From: Bradyrhizobium neotropicale
Lineage (GTDB): Bacteria; Pseudomonadota; Alphaproteobacteria; Rhizobiales; Xanthobacteraceae
Direction of reading: 5' to 3'
DNA: 64,000 nucleotides
Assembly (NCBI RefSeq): GCF_001641695.1
Contig: NZ_LSEF01000121.1
Span: 48,965-112,964 of the forward strand
In this document: positions 45,248 to 54,620 of the stretch, one piece after another
Layout of the letters: each line of letters opens with the position of its first letter
How positions within the stretch are numbered: position 1 is the stretch's first letter
Made by a program: the position numbers and the translations under genes
Notes under the pieces: generated by a model
What the model saw: the letters and a program-made list of their open reading frames with translations, nothing else
What the model was told of the DNA's origin: nothing
Databases searched by the model: none

Positions 45248-46162
45248 TCACGACAGGGCCTCGGCGGTCGGCATGCCTTTTTGCGCGCCGTGCTCCAGGC
45301 ATGCCAGGGAGGCGCCGCGACAGGCGCGCGCGAGCACCTCGCTCCAGTCGCGGCCCTCGTCGAGCCCTGCCGCCAGAATGCCGACGAACGTGTCGCCCGC
45401 CCCGGTCGTATCGACGGGTCGTATCCGGTCCGCCGCGACCGCCTGGCGCGCACCGTCCGGATGGAAGGCGCACGCGCCTCGCGCTCCCGCCGTCACGATG
45501 CAGGTCACGCCGCCGGTGGATGCGAGAAAGGCCGTGGCCTCCTCAAAGCTGTCACCGACCCACCCCAATCGCGCTGCCGCGGCGCAGGCCTCGTGCTCGT
45601 TCACGACGAGAACGCTTGTCGCGTCAAGCAGCGCGCGCAGCTCCGCCGCGCCCAGGCGGTCCGGCACTGGCGCGAGATTCCAGATCACGCGGCCCCCTTT
45701 TGCGCGGACGCGTTGCGCAACGGTAAGGGAAGCTGCAAACGGGACCTCCATTTGAAGGACGAGCGTCGTCGCCGCGGAAAACTCGGCCTTAGGGATCGCG
45801 TCGACTGAGAGAGATGCGTTGGCTCCGCTCGCAACCGTGATGGCGTTCTCGCCAGCAGCACTGACAGTGATGAAGGCACACCCGGTCGGCTCTGCACCTA
45901 CTCTGACGCGATCGACCATGACCCCGTTTGCCGCAAGGTTGTCCATGCACAGCCCGCCGAACGCATCCTCTCCGATCCGGCCGACCATGACCACCCGTCC
46001 CGCCGATGACACGCGCGCGGCGGCGACCGCCTGGTTCGCGCCCTTGCCGCCGCAGAGCGTCGCGTAACCGGACGCCAGAACGGTCTCGCCGGGTCTCGGA
46101 ATCGTGTCGACGCGCGCGACGAGGTCGACGTTGATCGAGCCGAAGACGGTGATCAGAGACAT
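45248..46162 (-). CDS. ribokinase (PfkB family carbohydrate kinase)
   Basis: A 304-residue sugar kinase. PfkB signature 1 is CGGKGANQAVAAARVSSAGR and signature 2 is VDTTGAGDTFVGILAAGL with the catalytic Asp. The N terminus MSLITVFGSINVDLVARVDT is ribokinase-like. The C-terminal part (CRGASLACLEHGAQKGMPTA) is typical of RbsK. Start ATG 46160-46162 with GGAG upstream. Substrate may be ribose or another pentose or sugar acid. It lies between the lyase gene and the sugar-binding protein gene. Confidence 0.92.
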   Translation of the reverse strand: MSLITVFGSINVDLVARVDTIPRPGETVLASGYATLCGGKGANQAVAAARVSSAGRVVMVGRIGEDAFGGLCMDNLAANGVMVDRVRVGAEPTGCAFITVSAAGENAITVASGANASLSVDAIPKAEFSAATTLVLQMEVPFAASLTVAQRVRAKGGRVIWNLAPVPDRLGAAELRALLDATSVLVVNEHEACAAAARLGWVGDSFEEATAFLASTGGVTCIVTAGARGACAFHPDGARQAVAADRIRPVDTTGAGDTFVGILAAGLDEGRDWSEVLARACRGASLACLEHGAQKGMPTAEALS

Positions 46163-46183
46163 GGACTCACGATCTCCACGGTT

Positions 46184-46317
46184 CGTCATTCCGGGTGCGC
46201 CCGGTTGGGCGCGAGGCCGGCATTCATTGAGGAAAGGATCTTGTGGCTGGATGGATTCCGGGTTCGATGTTCCGGGCCACGCGTAGCGTGGTCCCGTCGC
46301 ATCGCCCCGGAATGACG
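46184..46317. repeat. dispersed palindromic repeat
   Basis: Outer arms CGTCATTCCGG (46184-46194) and CCGGAATGACG (46307-46317) are perfect 11-bp inverted repeats; inside are GGGCCACGCG-tag-CGTGGTCCC and other GC-rich stems. It fills the spacer between the ribokinase and sugar-binding genes. I recognise GTCATTCCGGG...CCCGGAATGAC as a common Bradyrhizobium repeat. Confidence 0.75.
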
Positions 46318-46356
46318 GCGGAGATGAAGGTCAGAGCCTTATGCCCGCCCCACCGG

Positions 46357-47754
46357 TCAGTTGCCGGCCACTTCCTTGATGCGCGCGATCATGTCGTCGA
46401 CGGCCTTTTCGACCGGCACCTTGTTGGTGACGATGGCGTTCACGGCCTTCATCCAGACGTTCTCGTTGTTGAGGGTGGTGAACTTGTAGTTCTTGCTCAT
46501 CTCGTAGCTGCCAACGCCAGCGAAAAACTGGTCGCGCACGGCGCGGCGATGAACGTCGCCATCCCAGAAGGCGGACTTCTGCGCCGCGGTCTTGACCGGG
46601 AACCAGCGGCCGAGCGCGCCTTCGACATAGGGCTGCAGGTTCTCATCGCGCAGCAGGAACGAGACGAACTCCTTGGCCCGCTCCTTGTTCTTGGCCTGCT
46701 CGAAGATCAGGCCGACCACCACGGAGGCGCGGGTGTGGACCGGCGTGCCATCCGGCTTGTTGGGCCAGACAATAGTGCGGATGCGGTCGTAATAGTTCTT
46801 CTTCGCCTCATCGCGCTGCTCGGCGGTGAGCGTCTCGTTGCTGGCGTCGTCCAGCCATTTGCCGGGGAGCGAGACCGTCGAATTGTGCGTCATGATCGTC
46901 GTCTTGTTGTGGAAGGCGACGTTGTTGTCGGGATCCTTCCAGCTCGTCGCCGATTGCGGCGTGCAGCCCTTCGCGGCGATCTCGACATAGTCCTTCATGG
47001 CGGCAACGAGACCCGCCTTCACCTTGGGATCGTCGACCAGGAGCTTGCCGTTGTCGTCAACGAGCACGACGTTGTAGGCATCCATGAACACCAGGAACGA
47101 GATGAAGCTGTCGGTGGCGTCGACGCCCATGGGATGGCCGATGCCGTAGATGCGCTTGCCGGACGCCTTGCGCACGGCCGGCTGCGCCTTGTCGCACCAG
47201 AACGACCAGAAGCCCTTCCAGTCCTTCGGGATGTCGGTCTCCTTGAGACCTCCCTCTTCGAGCATGTCCTTCCAATAGTGCAGATGCAGCGTCGCCTGCT
47301 TCAACGGAAAGGCGTAGTAGGCCTTCGCCTTGGTCTTGTCGTTGTACAGCATGACCGTTTCGAGCGACTGCGGGGAGAACTCGCCCTTGATCGGGGCGAG
47401 GACCGGGCCGAGGTCGACCAGCTTGCCTTCGGAGGCCCACTTGCCGGCGCCCTGAAAATGATAGGTGTCCGCATAGCTGACGTCTGGCGGACTGCCGGCA
47501 TCGAGCGCCGCCACCAGCTTCGGCATCATGTCCTGCGTCGCGTATTGCGACAGCTCGACCTTGACCCCGGTCTTGGCCTCGAACTTCTTGATGACGTCGA
47601 GCAGCGCGTCTTCCTCGGCCTTGTAGTAGCCCTTGTTCCACCAGACGACGAGCTTCTCCTCAGCGGCTGCGGGGCTCGCCGTCCCCATCACGGGCAAGAG
47701 TAGCGAAACCGCCATCGAACAGTTTCTGACCCACTGAAAAAGGCTATTCCGCAT
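46357..47754 (-). CDS. ABC transporter sugar-binding protein (family 1)
   Basis: A 465-residue periplasmic binding protein. Signal peptide: MRNSLFQWVRNCSMAVSLLL, cut near AAA/EEK. The mature part has EKLVVWWNKGYYKAEEDALL and the family-1 signatures VELSQYATQDMMPKLVAALD and SYADTYHFQGAG. Many Trp/Tyr residues (GKWASEGK, YYAFPLKQATLHLHYWKD) fit binding of a sugar or oligosaccharide. No permease or ATPase gene is present nearby. It is the first gene of a minus-strand unit with ribokinase, lyase and oxidase. A LacI operator lies in its promoter. Confidence 0.93.
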   Translation of the reverse strand: MRNSLFQWVRNCSMAVSLLLPVMGTASPAAAEEKLVVWWNKGYYKAEEDALLDVIKKFEAKTGVKVELSQYATQDMMPKLVAALDAGSPPDVSYADTYHFQGAGKWASEGKLVDLGPVLAPIKGEFSPQSLETVMLYNDKTKAKAYYAFPLKQATLHLHYWKDMLEEGGLKETDIPKDWKGFWSFWCDKAQPAVRKASGKRIYGIGHPMGVDATDSFISFLVFMDAYNVVLVDDNGKLLVDDPKVKAGLVAAMKDYVEIAAKGCTPQSATSWKDPDNNVAFHNKTTIMTHNSTVSLPGKWLDDASNETLTAEQRDEAKKNYYDRIRTIVWPNKPDGTPVHTRASVVVGLIFEQAKNKERAKEFVSFLLRDENLQPYVEGALGRWFPVKTAAQKSAFWDGDVHRRAVRDQFFAGVGSYEMSKNYKFTTLNNENVWMKAVNAIVTNKVPVEKAVDDMIARIKEVAGN

Positions 47755-47823
47755 TGTTGCTTCCTCTCTGTCCCATCCCGGCGATGGGACCGCCGGTTGC
47801 TTTCATGGCTTTCAAAGCGGACG

Positions 47824-47852
47824 CATGTAAGCGCTTACATTCGGACTGTCAA
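47824..47852 (-). promoter_or_regulatory. LacI-type operator inside a sigma70 promoter
   Basis: On the minus strand TTGACA (47847-47852) and TACATG (47824-47829) are 17 bases apart, a good -35/-10 pair. A perfect 16-bp palindrome ATGTAAGCGCTTACAT (47825-47840) covers the spacer and the -10, the classic LacI/GalR-type operator form (central CG). The next gene on minus is the sugar-binding protein gene, 70 bases downstream; the LacI gene is immediately upstream. Repression with sugar-induced release is the natural reading. Confidence 0.8.
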
Positions 47853-47918
47853 GCGACCCTCGTCCGGAGAATTTGCGCGATTATCGAAGAGATGGCGCTG
47901 GCCGTTGCCGTTCGCGGT

Positions 47919-48974
47919 TCAGCGGCCCCGCGCCTCGCCGGCACTCTCCCGGATCTTCAGAACAGGCATGATTTCCTGGGATTGCGCCTGCCCTTGCGTG
48001 CCCGCGATCACAGCGAGGAGCTCGTTGGCCGCCAGCACGCCGATCTGCTGGTTGTCGACCTTCATCGTCGTGAGCGTGGGAGAGAAACGCGATGAAATCG
48101 CGAGATCGTCGAAGCCGGTAATTGAAAAATCCCTGGGCGCTTCAAGGCCGCATTCCTTCGCGGCCATCAATGCGCCGAGCGCCAGATTATCGTTGCCACA
48201 GACAATTGCAGTCGGCCGGGCGTCGTCCGCCTGCGCCATCAATCTTGCAAAGCTTGCCGCCCCGAATTCCAGCGTCGAAGGGCCCATCATCAAATCCTGC
48301 GCGGCAATCTCCAGACTCTCGGCCGCGAGCGCTTCGCGTACGCCGCGAAGCCTTTCCCTCACGCGATCATTGTTGGTGTCGGGCTGAAAAATAGCGGCAA
48401 ACCGACGATGGCCCAAGGACAGCAGGTGGCCCGTCATTCGATTGAAGGCGGCACGATTGTCGAAGCCGATGCACGGGTGCGGCGACAGCTTGTTGTAGGA
48501 ATATGTCACGACGTAGGGAATGCCCCTCGAGCTGAGCGCGTCGAAGAGCTCGGGGGGATGATTCTCACCGACCACGGCGAGCGCTTCCACGCCCCGCGCC
48601 AGCATTGCATCGGCCTGCCGCAAGCCCTCGTTCGGATCGTAGTTCGAGCAGCCCAGGAACAGCGTGAAGCCCCGTGCACTGAAGACGGTTTGCATGCCGC
48701 TGATCTGGTGGGCAAAGATCTCGTTGTCGAGCGTCGGTATGATGGCGCCGGCAATATGTGTCCTGCGCGAGGCCAGCGCCCGTCCGGCAGCATTCGGAAT
48801 CCAGTTCAGGGCGCGCGCTGCTTCTTTGACCCGCTGCTTGACCTCTTCAGAGACCTTGTCGGGCTCGTTGAAGGCACGCGATACGGTCGCGGTCGAGACG
48901 TTGGCCTTGCGGGCGACCTCCTCAAGCTTGACGCGGCCGCTGCCTCCGCGCGCTCTCTTTGAACCAGCCACCAT
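47919..48974 (-). CDS. LacI family transcriptional regulator
   Basis: A 351-residue repressor. The helix-turn-helix is VKLEEVARKANVSTATVSRA followed by hinge NAAGRALASRRTH; the periplasmic-binding-like core starts IAGAIIPTLDNEIFAHQISG, with CIGFDNRAAFNRM and ITGFDDLAISSRFSPTLTTM, typical GntR/LacI regulators of gluconate-type or ribose uptake. ATG 48972-48974 or GTG 48981-48983. It is on the same strand as, and upstream of, the sugar-binding gene, whose promoter carries the perfect palindrome that this protein most likely binds. Confidence 0.93.
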   Translation of the reverse strand: MVAGSKRARGGSGRVKLEEVARKANVSTATVSRAFNEPDKVSEEVKQRVKEAARALNWIPNAAGRALASRRTHIAGAIIPTLDNEIFAHQISGMQTVFSARGFTLFLGCSNYDPNEGLRQADAMLARGVEALAVVGENHPPELFDALSSRGIPYVVTYSYNKLSPHPCIGFDNRAAFNRMTGHLLSLGHRRFAAIFQPDTNNDRVRERLRGVREALAAESLEIAAQDLMMGPSTLEFGAASFARLMAQADDARPTAIVCGNDNLALGALMAAKECGLEAPRDFSITGFDDLAISSRFSPTLTTMKVDNQQIGVLAANELLAVIAGTQGQAQSQEIMPVLKIRESAGEARGR

Positions 48975-49055
48975 CCCGGTCACGTCGGTCGCATGCTTGT
49001 CTCATCAATGCTTCGCCATGGTATTGATGACCACGGCAGTCCTCAACGAAAATCT

Positions 49056-49853
49056 CTAACCGCTCTTCAGGGCCGTCTCGCTCAGCACGCGCGCGATCTT
49101 CAGCACTTCAGGCAGACCAGTCCTTTCGAACGACTTGATGTCCATGCGATTGGCATCGACGGTCAGGCTGATGCCCGCGACCACCGACCGGCCCTTGTCG
49201 AACACCGGCGCGGCGATGGTCCGCAAACCGTAGGCGTTCTCGCCGTCCGACACCGCAAAACCCTGCTTGCGGACTTGCTCCAGCCGCGCGAGCAGCGGCT
49301 TGAGCCCCGTCACGGTCCGCTCGGACAGCTTGATCCGTTCGCTTGCCTCGAGCCGCTCGACCTGCTCCTCCTTCGGCAGCCCGGCCAGCATCACATGCCC
49401 CAATGCCGAAGCGTAGGCCTTGATCCGGCTGCCCGGCCGGCGATCGATCTTGTGCCGGTCGAGGCCCGCGGTCACGCGTGCAAGATAGACGACGTCGCTG
49501 CCGTCGAGCACGCCGAGGGAAGCGGCATCGCCGAAGGCAGGCACCAGCTCGCGCAGCAGCGGCTCGGCCTGCCCGCGCAGATTGCCGGCGGAGAGCGCCG
49601 TGTAGCCGAGATCGAGACAGGCCAGGCTCAGCCGGTAGCGGCGCGTCTCTTCGATCGCATGGAGATAGCCGAGCTTGACCAGCGTCTGCACCAGGCGGAA
49701 CGTCGTGCCGCGATCCATGCCGGCGCGCGATGCAATCTCGGTGATGGTGAGCTCGAACTCCTCGGGCGTGAAGCTCTTGAGGACCGCAAAGGCCTTGCCG
49801 ACCGAATTGACGAAGTTCTTGGGATTGTCGGCCGGAGCCGCGGTCTTGGCCAA
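49056..49853 (-). CDS. IclR family transcriptional regulator
   Basis: A 265-residue regulator. Winged helix at about residues 15-70 (FVNSVGKAFAVLKSFTPEEF, ITEIASRAGMDRGTTFRLVQ), then an IclR effector domain from LACLDLGYTALSAGNLRGQA to the end, with AYASALGHVMLAGLP. The start is a TTG (49851-49853) with weak context, so an upstream non-standard start is possible. It is divergent from the lyase gene at 50065 and very likely controls the sugar-acid operon. The LacI gene lies 82 bases beyond its stop. Confidence 0.9.
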   Translation of the reverse strand: MAKTAAPADNPKNFVNSVGKAFAVLKSFTPEEFELTITEIASRAGMDRGTTFRLVQTLVKLGYLHAIEETRRYRLSLACLDLGYTALSAGNLRGQAEPLLRELVPAFGDAASLGVLDGSDVVYLARVTAGLDRHKIDRRPGSRIKAYASALGHVMLAGLPKEEQVERLEASERIKLSERTVTGLKPLLARLEQVRKQGFAVSDGENAYGLRTIAAPVFDKGRSVVAGISLTVDANRMDIKSFERTGLPEVLKIARVLSETALKSG

Positions 49854-49944
49854 TTCTGCAAACTCGCGTTGTTCGGGCGGAGCGCTGGAGCCAGGCTCCG
49901 CGCTCCCGCCGCGGCGGGCATTGGTAGCAGACGCAACGATTCCT

Positions 49945-49997
49945 GAGAAACGGAATTCTCCCCCTCGCTTGACGCAAGGGCGCGATCGCCCTACAAA
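49945..49997 (+). promoter_or_regulatory. promoter of the sugar-acid operon with possible IclR site
   Basis: TTGACG (49969-49974) and TACAAA (49992-49997) are 17 bases apart, a good sigma70 pair for the plus operon, whose first start is 68 bases downstream. Nine bases above the -35 is GAGAA (49945-49949) and TTCTC (49956-49960), an inverted repeat with six bases between, a candidate IclR-family site. GGGCGCGATCGCCC in the spacer is also palindromic. Confidence 0.6.
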
Positions 49998-50064
49998 TCA
50001 AGAAATCAGCAACAAATGTTCGCATTCCGATCAATAGACGGAAGCGGCTCATTGGAGGAGCCTC

Positions 50065-50970
50065 GTGGAGCTTCAGCCCAAAGGCGTATTCTGCGCGGCG
50101 CTGACGCCGCTCAATGCGGATCTGACCCCGGACCTCGGCGCTTTCGCCGGTCATTGCCGCTATCTGCTCGACCAAGGGTGCGACGGCATCGCGTTGCTCG
50201 GCACCACCGGCGAGGCGAATTCGTTCTCCGGCGCAGAACGGCGGGCGCTGCTCGAAAGCGCCATCAAGAGCGGCGTCGCGCCCTCGCAACTGCTGCCGGG
50301 GACCGGCGTCACGGCGCTGACAGAGACCATCGAACTGACCCGCCACGCCTTGTCGCTCGGGGTCACCACCGTCGTGATGCTGCCGCCCTTCTACTACAAG
50401 GACATTTCCGACGACGGCGTCTACGCCTCCTACAGCGAGATCGTGCAGCGCATCGCCGATCCGCGGCTCAAGGTCGTGCTCTATCACATTCCGCAGATGT
50501 CCCATCAGCCGATCTCGCACGCCGTGATCGCGCGCCTGCGCGCGCAGTATCCGGCGGTGTTCGTCGGCATCAAGGACTCCTCCGGTGACTTCGCCAACAT
50601 GACGGCGATGATCGAGAAGTTCCCGGGTCTCGCGGTCCTTGCAGGTGCCGATCCGCTGCTGCTGCCGCTACTCAAGAAGGGTGGCGCAGGCTGCATTACC
50701 GCCACCTCGAACCTGGTCGCGCGCGACCTCGCCTACGTGTTCCGTCATTTCAACGACGGCGATGCAACACTCGAAGCCGCGCAAAACCGCATCATCAAGG
50801 CGCGCGAGCGTGCATCGCTGTTCCCGCAAATCGCATCACTCAAGGTGCTCCTTGGCCATCAGACCGGCCGAGACGGCTGGCGCCGGGTGCGGCCGCCGCT
50901 ACTGCCTCTGCCGCAGGAGAATATCGACAAGCTGCTCGCGACCGGTCCCGCGCTCAAGGAAACCGCCTGA
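50065..50970 (+). CDS. dihydrodipicolinate synthase family protein (2-keto-3-deoxy acid lyase-like)
   Basis: A 301-residue DapA/NanA-fold protein with complete motifs: GTTGEANSFSGAER near residue 46, catalytic Tyr in VVLYHIPQMSHQPI, and Schiff-base Lys in VGIKDSSGDFAN. The start is GTG 50065-50067 with GGAGGAG five bases upstream (MELQPKGVFCAALTPLNADL). Because it is in a catabolic operon and not next to lysine genes, it is more likely an aldolase or dehydratase for a sugar acid than DapA. First gene of the operon; the stop overlaps the next start (TGATG). Confidence 0.92.
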   Translation: MELQPKGVFCAALTPLNADLTPDLGAFAGHCRYLLDQGCDGIALLGTTGEANSFSGAERRALLESAIKSGVAPSQLLPGTGVTALTETIELTRHALSLGVTTVVMLPPFYYKDISDDGVYASYSEIVQRIADPRLKVVLYHIPQMSHQPISHAVIARLRAQYPAVFVGIKDSSGDFANMTAMIEKFPGLAVLAGADPLLLPLLKKGGAGCITATSNLVARDLAYVFRHFNDGDATLEAAQNRIIKARERASLFPQIASLKVLLGHQTGRDGWRRVRPPLLPLPQENIDKLLATGPALKETA

Positions 50971-52403
50971 TGGATATGGCCGATGATCGCTTGCTGGATG
51001 ATCTCGCAGCGGTGGTCGGCGACCGTCACGTCATCGCGCCCGGCCACGACCAGGACTCCTATCTCGTCGACTGGCGCGGCCGCTATCGTGGCAAGGCCCG
51101 CGCCGTGGTCAAGCCGGGCTCGACGCAGGAAGTCGCCGGTGTCGTGAAACTTTGCGCCGAGCGCGGCGTCGCCATCGTCCCGCAGGGCGGCAACACCGGC
51201 ATGTGCGGCGCCGCGACGCCGGACTCCGGCCCGCGAAACCTCGTGATCAGGCTCGACCGGATGCGCCGCATCCGCAACGTCAGCCCGCTCGCCAATTCCA
51301 TCACGGTCGAGGCCGGCTGCATTCTTGCGGAGATCCAGGCCGCAGCGGCCGCGACCGACCGCTACTTTCCCTTGAGCCTTGGTGCGGAAGGCAGTTGCCA
51401 GATCGGTGGTAACATCTCGACCAATGCCGGCGGCACCGCGGTGCTGCGCTATGGCCCGACCCGCGAGCTGGTGCTCGGGCTCGAGACCGTGCTGCCCGAC
51501 GGCCGCGTCTTCAACGGCCTGCGCGCGCTGCGCAAGGACAATACCGGATACGACCTCAAGCAGCTCTTCATCGGCGCGGAAGGCACCCTCGGCATCATCA
51601 CCGCCGCCGTGCTGAAACTGTTCGCGCCGCGGCGCAGCTCGGCGCTGGCGCTTTTGAAGTTGCAGGACGTCGAACAGGCGTTGCAGGTGATGCAGCGCCT
51701 GCGGGGCACCGTCGGTGACCGGCTCGGCAGCCTCGAGATCATGTCGCGCAGCCAGATCGAGGTGATCGCCGAGACCGTGCCTGACGTCGCGATCCCGTTC
51801 GCGCTCGACACGCCCTGGTATCTCATCATCGAACTCACGGACGCGCTTGCCGGCGTCAACCTGCAAGCGCCGCTGGAGGCTGTTCTGGCGCAGGCTTTCG
51901 AGGATGGCTTGGTCCAGGATGCCATCGTGGCGTCGAGCGAGGCGCAGGCCAAAGCGATCTGGGCCGTGCGCCACAGCGTCTCCGAGGGCAATAAGCGCAG
52001 CGGCTATGTGGTGTCGCACGACAGCGCCGTTCCGCTGGAACGGCAGGCCGCGTTTGCCACCAATGTCGAGCGGCGGATCATGGCGGCGGTGCCGCACGCC
52101 CGCGTCGTCATGCACGGCCATATCGGCGACGGCAACATCCACATCGTCGCGATCCTCGATCGCGCCCGCTGCGAGGACACTGACGAGACCGCGGCGCTGG
52201 TACGCGAGATCAACGAGATCGTCGACGACGAAACCGCCGCGCAAGGCGGTGCGATCAGCGCCGAGCACGGCATCGGCATCACCAATCGCGGCCGGCTCGC
52301 GCGGGTGACCGATCCCCTCGAGATCAAGCTGATGAAAGAGATCAAGACCCTGCTCGATCCCGCTGGCATCATGAACCCTGGCAAGATATTCGCGGACGGT
52401 TAG
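50970..52403 (+). CDS. FAD-binding oxidoreductase, GlcD/D-2-hydroxyglutarate dehydrogenase-like
   Basis: A 477-residue VAO-family flavoprotein that oxidises D-2-hydroxy acids. The FAD domain has VVKPGSTQEVAGVVKLCAER, PQGGNTGMCGAATPD and EGSCQIGGNISTNAGGTAVL; the C-terminal domain contains HGHIGDGNIHIVAILD (metal-binding His) and ISAEHGIGITNRGRLA with LLDPAGIMNPGKIF. Similar in plan to GlcD, D-LDH and D2HGDH. It overlaps the lyase gene by one base. Its product, a 2-oxo acid, could be the substrate of that lyase. Confidence 0.93.
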   Translation: MDMADDRLLDDLAAVVGDRHVIAPGHDQDSYLVDWRGRYRGKARAVVKPGSTQEVAGVVKLCAERGVAIVPQGGNTGMCGAATPDSGPRNLVIRLDRMRRIRNVSPLANSITVEAGCILAEIQAAAAATDRYFPLSLGAEGSCQIGGNISTNAGGTAVLRYGPTRELVLGLETVLPDGRVFNGLRALRKDNTGYDLKQLFIGAEGTLGIITAAVLKLFAPRRSSALALLKLQDVEQALQVMQRLRGTVGDRLGSLEIMSRSQIEVIAETVPDVAIPFALDTPWYLIIELTDALAGVNLQAPLEAVLAQAFEDGLVQDAIVASSEAQAKAIWAVRHSVSEGNKRSGYVVSHDSAVPLERQAAFATNVERRIMAAVPHARVVMHGHIGDGNIHIVAILDRARCEDTDETAALVREINEIVDDETAAQGGAISAEHGIGITNRGRLARVTDPLEIKLMKEIKTLLDPAGIMNPGKIFADG

Positions 52404-52410
52404 ACTACAG

Positions 52411-53546
52411 ATGTCGGAACCGCTCATGTCGTCCAACATGACATCCTTACGCCTCCTTGCCGACGATCTCACCGGCGCGCTGGATACGGCCGCCGAGTTC
52501 GTCGGCCTGTGTGGGCCGTTCGATGTGGTTTGGGACGCGGCGGTGCCGAGCGAGGCGACCTCGTGCCTCGCGATCGACACCGGAACCCGCGAGCGCAGCC
52601 TTGCCGACAGCGTCGCCACCGTCGAGCGGCTCGCGCCACTGCTTGGCGAAGCTGAGATCGCCTACAAGAAGGTCGATAGCCTGTTGCGCGGCGCATGGGC
52701 GGCCGAGCTCGCCGCAACCTTGCGCACCGGACGCTGGAAAGCCTGCATCGTTGCTCCCGCCTTCGCCTATCAGGGGCGACGAACCCGCAACGGCCAGCAA
52801 TACGCACTGGAACAGGACGGCCGCTGGTCGCCCGTCGGCGACACGCTGCTGGCGCAGCTTGCGGCGCACGGCTTGGAGGCTCGCACCGGACGGCTGGATA
52901 TGCCGCTGACGGACGGCATCCATGTCTTCGACGCCGAGAGCGACGCCGATCTCGAGCGTGTGGTCGGGATCGGCCGGCAGGCGCCCTTCCCGATCCTCTG
53001 GTGCGGCAGCGGCGGCCTTGCCGGCGCGCTCACGCGCGGCCATTCCGCCATCGCCCCGCAGATACTGCGCGCGCCGGTGCTGGGATTGTTCGGCTCGGAT
53101 CAGGCCGCAACCGCGGCGCAGCTCGAAGCCTGCGCTCCCGCCGTCGTGACGCTGCAGGACCAGGACGCCGGAAATGCCGGCATCGTCCGCCGCAAGCTGA
53201 CGCATGACCGTGTGGCCATGGTGCGGTTCGACCTTGCGCAGGGTCTCTCCCGCGGCGAAGCGGCGCAGCGAATCGCGCGCGAGCTCACCTCGCTGACATC
53301 GGCGCTCGACCCACCCGGCACGCTGATCGTGGCGGGCGGCGAGACCTTGAAGGCGGCCTGCCTTGCGCTCGGCGCCAGCGCGCTCAGGGTCACCGGACGC
53401 ATCGTGCCCGGTCTTCCCCGCTCGGTGCTTCAAGGCGGACGCTGGGACGGCGTCGAGGTGATATCGAAATCAGGCGCCTTCGGCGCACCAGACCTCTGGC
53501 GCCATCTGCTCCAGGAAAATCATCTGCTCATCGAGAGAGACGCCTC

Positions 53547-53550
<4 letters not shown>
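52411..53550 (+). CDS. four-carbon acid sugar kinase family (DUF1537)
   Basis: A 379-residue kinase of the OtnK/DtnK/LtnK family, which phosphorylates four-carbon acid sugars such as threonate and erythronate. N-terminal motif RLLADDLTGALDTAAEFVGL, central KVDSLLRGAW, and C-terminal nucleotide part GTLIVAGGETLKAACLALGA with GWDGVEVISKSGAFGAPDL-like end. Three in-frame starts exist (52411, 52426, 52438); ACAG then GTCGGAACC gives no clear choice. Stop overlaps pdxA2 by four bases (ATGA). Exact sugar acid not predictable. Confidence 0.9.
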
Positions 53551-54581
<1,031 letters not shown>

Positions 54582-54620
54582 TCGCACCAAGCCACCACCA
54601 CACCTTCGAAACGAGACACC

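Noticed and set aside
46243..47703. 486-codon open frame on plus
   Set aside because: Antisense to the sugar-binding protein gene; product is a typical Val/Asp/His-rich shadow.
50859..52619. 586-codon open frame on minus
   Set aside because: Antisense to the FAD oxidoreductase; no motif.
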